Of a stretch of DNA of 6,310 nucleotides, positions 5,535-6,310 are shown in pieces (position 1 is the stretch's first letter; each line of letters starts with the position of its first letter). The stretch is from positions 1 to 6,310 of the forward strand of contig CAIQMJ010000284.1 in the NCBI GenBank assembly GCA_903872875.1, given 5' to 3'. Source of the stretch: an uncultured Variovorax sp. (lineage in GTDB: Bacteria; Pseudomonadota; Gammaproteobacteria; Burkholderiales; Burkholderiaceae_C). A program made the translations under genes and the position numbers. The notes beneath the pieces were generated by a model. That model had not been told where the DNA came from. It worked only from the letters and a program-made list of their open reading frames with translations, and ran no database searches.

Positions 5535-6098
5535 TTACAGGCCGACGATCATGATGACGCCAAGCACCAGGAAGATCGCGGCGGAGATGCCGTGGACCAG
5601 CTTGATGGGCACGCGCTTCACGAGTTTGTCGCCCAGCCAGACAACGGGCGCGTTCGCCAGCATCATGCCGAACGTCGTCCCCGCCACGACCCAGACGTAG
5701 TCGCCGACGAAACGGGCGGCGAGCATCACCGTAGCGATCTGGGTCTTGTCGCCCATCTCTGCCAGGAAGAAGGCGATCACGGTCGTGCCAAACACGCCGA
5801 ACTGCGATGATTTCGGCGTGTCCTCCTCGTCCAGCTTGTCAGGAATCAGCATCCAGACCGCCATCACGATGAATGAGCCGCCGAGGATCCAGCGCAACGC
5901 AACCGGGCCGAGCACATGCGTGACCCAACTGCCGACGGCACCCGCCAACGCATGGTTGACGAGCGTCGAGACAAAGATGCCGAGAACGATCGGCCATGGT
6001 TTTCGAAAACGCGCAGCAAGGATGAGCGCGAGCAACTGGGTCTTATCACCCATTTCCGCCAGCGCGACGATGCCGGTGGCGACGAGAAAAGCTTCCAT
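5535..6098 (-). CDS. Gdt1/TMEM165/UPF0016-family manganese exporter
   Basis: This 187-residue inner-membrane protein belongs to the Gdt1/TMEM165 (UPF0016) cation/proton exchanger family. Each half carries the signature E-M-G-D-K-T-Q, at residues 15-21 and 114-120, whose acidic residues form the cation site. About six hydrophobic helices in two antiparallel triplets surround a short acidic cytoplasmic loop (PDKLDEEDTPK). Characterised bacterial members export Mn2+; eukaryotic ones move Mn2+ or Ca2+ into the Golgi. The manganese riboswitch upstream strongly favours Mn2+ here. The start is ATG at 6098, with AAAGGA (6114-6109) 10 bases upstream. The frame stays open to 6248, but that extension lies within the riboswitch and is not expected to be protein. 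Length is typical of bacterial full-length (two-repeat) members. Confidence 0.95.
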   Translation of the reverse strand: MEAFLVATGIVALAEMGDKTQLLALILAARFRKPWPIVLGIFVSTLVNHALAGAVGSWVTHVLGPVALRWILGGSFIVMAVWMLIPDKLDEEDTPKSSQFGVFGTTVIAFFLAEMGDKTQIATVMLAARFVGDYVWVVAGTTFGMMLANAPVVWLGDKLVKRVPIKLVHGISAAIFLVLGVIMIVGL

Positions 6099-6108
6099 GA
6101 CGTGGGGA

Positions 6109-6180
6109 TCCTTTGGGCCGAAGGACATGACGCAATTGACCATGCAGCGCCTTCGGCCATTTATCCGAAGCTGCATGATC
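6109..6180 (-). promoter_or_regulatory. Expression platform of the Mn2+ riboswitch: competing hairpins around the Shine-Dalgarno sequence
   Basis: Four pairings can be seen on the minus strand. (1) GATCATGCAG+CTTCGG (6180-6165) with CCGAAG (6156-6151) and CTGCATGGTC (6147-6138) makes a 16-bp hairpin with a 3-base bulge and one G-T pair. Its foot, GATC, is also the 3' side of aptamer P1. (2) TCCTT (6125-6121) pairs with the Shine-Dalgarno AAGGA (6113-6109). (3) GGCCGAAGG (6158-6150) is perfectly complementary to CCTTCGGCC (6124-6116); it excludes both (1) and (2) and frees the AAGGA. (4) The aptamer's conserved CCTTTG (6185-6180) is complementary to CAAAGG (6115-6110). There is no U-tract, so control is probably translational. 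Confidence 0.6.
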
Positions 6181-6287
6181 AAAGGTCTCGCCAAGTCGAA
6201 CCGTGTGCGCCATGTCCGGCTGCAAGCCGGGCAAGTCTGTTGACGCACACCCTTCTCGTGATGGAAGGCGGCTACTCCCCAATGACC
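6177..6287 (-). ncRNA. yybP-ykoY manganese riboswitch aptamer
   Basis: All conserved blocks of the yybP-ykoY class occur in order on the minus strand: GGGGAGTAGC (6280-6271), CGTCAACAGACTTG (6245-6232) and GGCGAGACCTTTG (6192-6180). P1 is GGTCA (6287-6283) with TGATC (6181-6177), one G-T pair. CCTTC/GAAGG forms the first arm's hairpin. CTTGCC pairs with GGCGAG in the second arm, which is lengthened by an extra hairpin with a perfect 6-bp stem (6230-6216). This class senses Mn2+ and generally turns on exporter genes; the downstream Gdt1-family gene is a fitting target. Exact aptamer ends are approximate. Confidence 0.92.
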
Positions 6288-6292
6288 CGCGG

Positions 6293-6298
6293 ATTCTA
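6293..6298 (-). promoter_or_regulatory. -10 box for the riboswitch-exporter transcript
   Basis: TAGAAT (minus strand, 6298-6293) matches the -10 consensus at 5 of 6 positions and predicts a start near 6286, the first bases of aptamer P1. A -35 box at normal spacing would lie beyond the right edge, so the promoter cannot be completed here. Confidence 0.5.
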
Positions 6299-6310
6299 GC
6301 GAGTGTTTAC

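Noticed and set aside
6099..6248. N-terminal extension of the Gdt1-family protein containing a CPAC motif
   Set aside because: These 50 codons coincide with the conserved Mn2+ riboswitch and its platform, and family members begin at MEAFLVATG.
1..6310. Mobile elements, CRISPR, tRNA/rRNA, toxin-antitoxin or defence genes
   Set aside because: I found no transposase, integrase, regularly spaced repeats, cloverleaf or defence-like proteins; every long stretch is explained by housekeeping-type genes or their leaders.

Overview
The window is dense, GC-rich chromosomal DNA. The gene content and the adjacent metX-metW pair suggest a betaproteobacterium of the order Burkholderiales (Comamonadaceae-like); this placement is inferred from protein character, not from a marker gene. 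Seven complete protein genes and one truncated gene fill almost all of it. There are no rRNA or tRNA genes, mobile elements, CRISPR arrays or phage genes.

Left part (1-2925): the N-terminal part of an M20-family metallopeptidase runs off the left edge on the minus strand. It is divergent from a DUF72/YecE-like gene (460-1263, plus). That gene converges, with a 10-base gap, on a bactofilin gene (minus, stop at 1274). Divergent from the bactofilin is a six-transmembrane voltage-gated K+ channel (plus, ending 2925) with a small zinc ribbon at its C-terminus.

Middle (2954-5414, minus strand): metX, metW and a yigZ/IMPACT-family gene are packed head to tail with gaps of 1 and 21 bases and probably form one operon. 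MetX acylates homoserine, the first committed step of methionine synthesis. MetW is the methyltransferase-like partner usually encoded beside it. The metX leader carries a good match to a SAM-II riboswitch (5356-5403), with a -10 box just upstream and a textbook hairpin plus U-tract (5314-5344) between aptamer and start codon. The operon therefore looks repressed by S-adenosylmethionine.

Right part (5508-6298, minus strand): a Gdt1/TMEM165/UPF0016-family cation exporter with two E-M-G-D-K-T-Q motifs. It is preceded by a clear yybP-ykoY manganese riboswitch (about 6177-6287), which supports a Mn2+ efflux role. The 79 bases between aptamer and start codon contain several mutually exclusive pairings around the Shine-Dalgarno sequence, from which a translational ON switch can be drawn.

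No wholly new multi-gene system is visible. The interest lies in the two adjacent riboswitches and their expression platforms, the channel-zinc ribbon fusion, and the inclusion of yigZ in the methionine operon.
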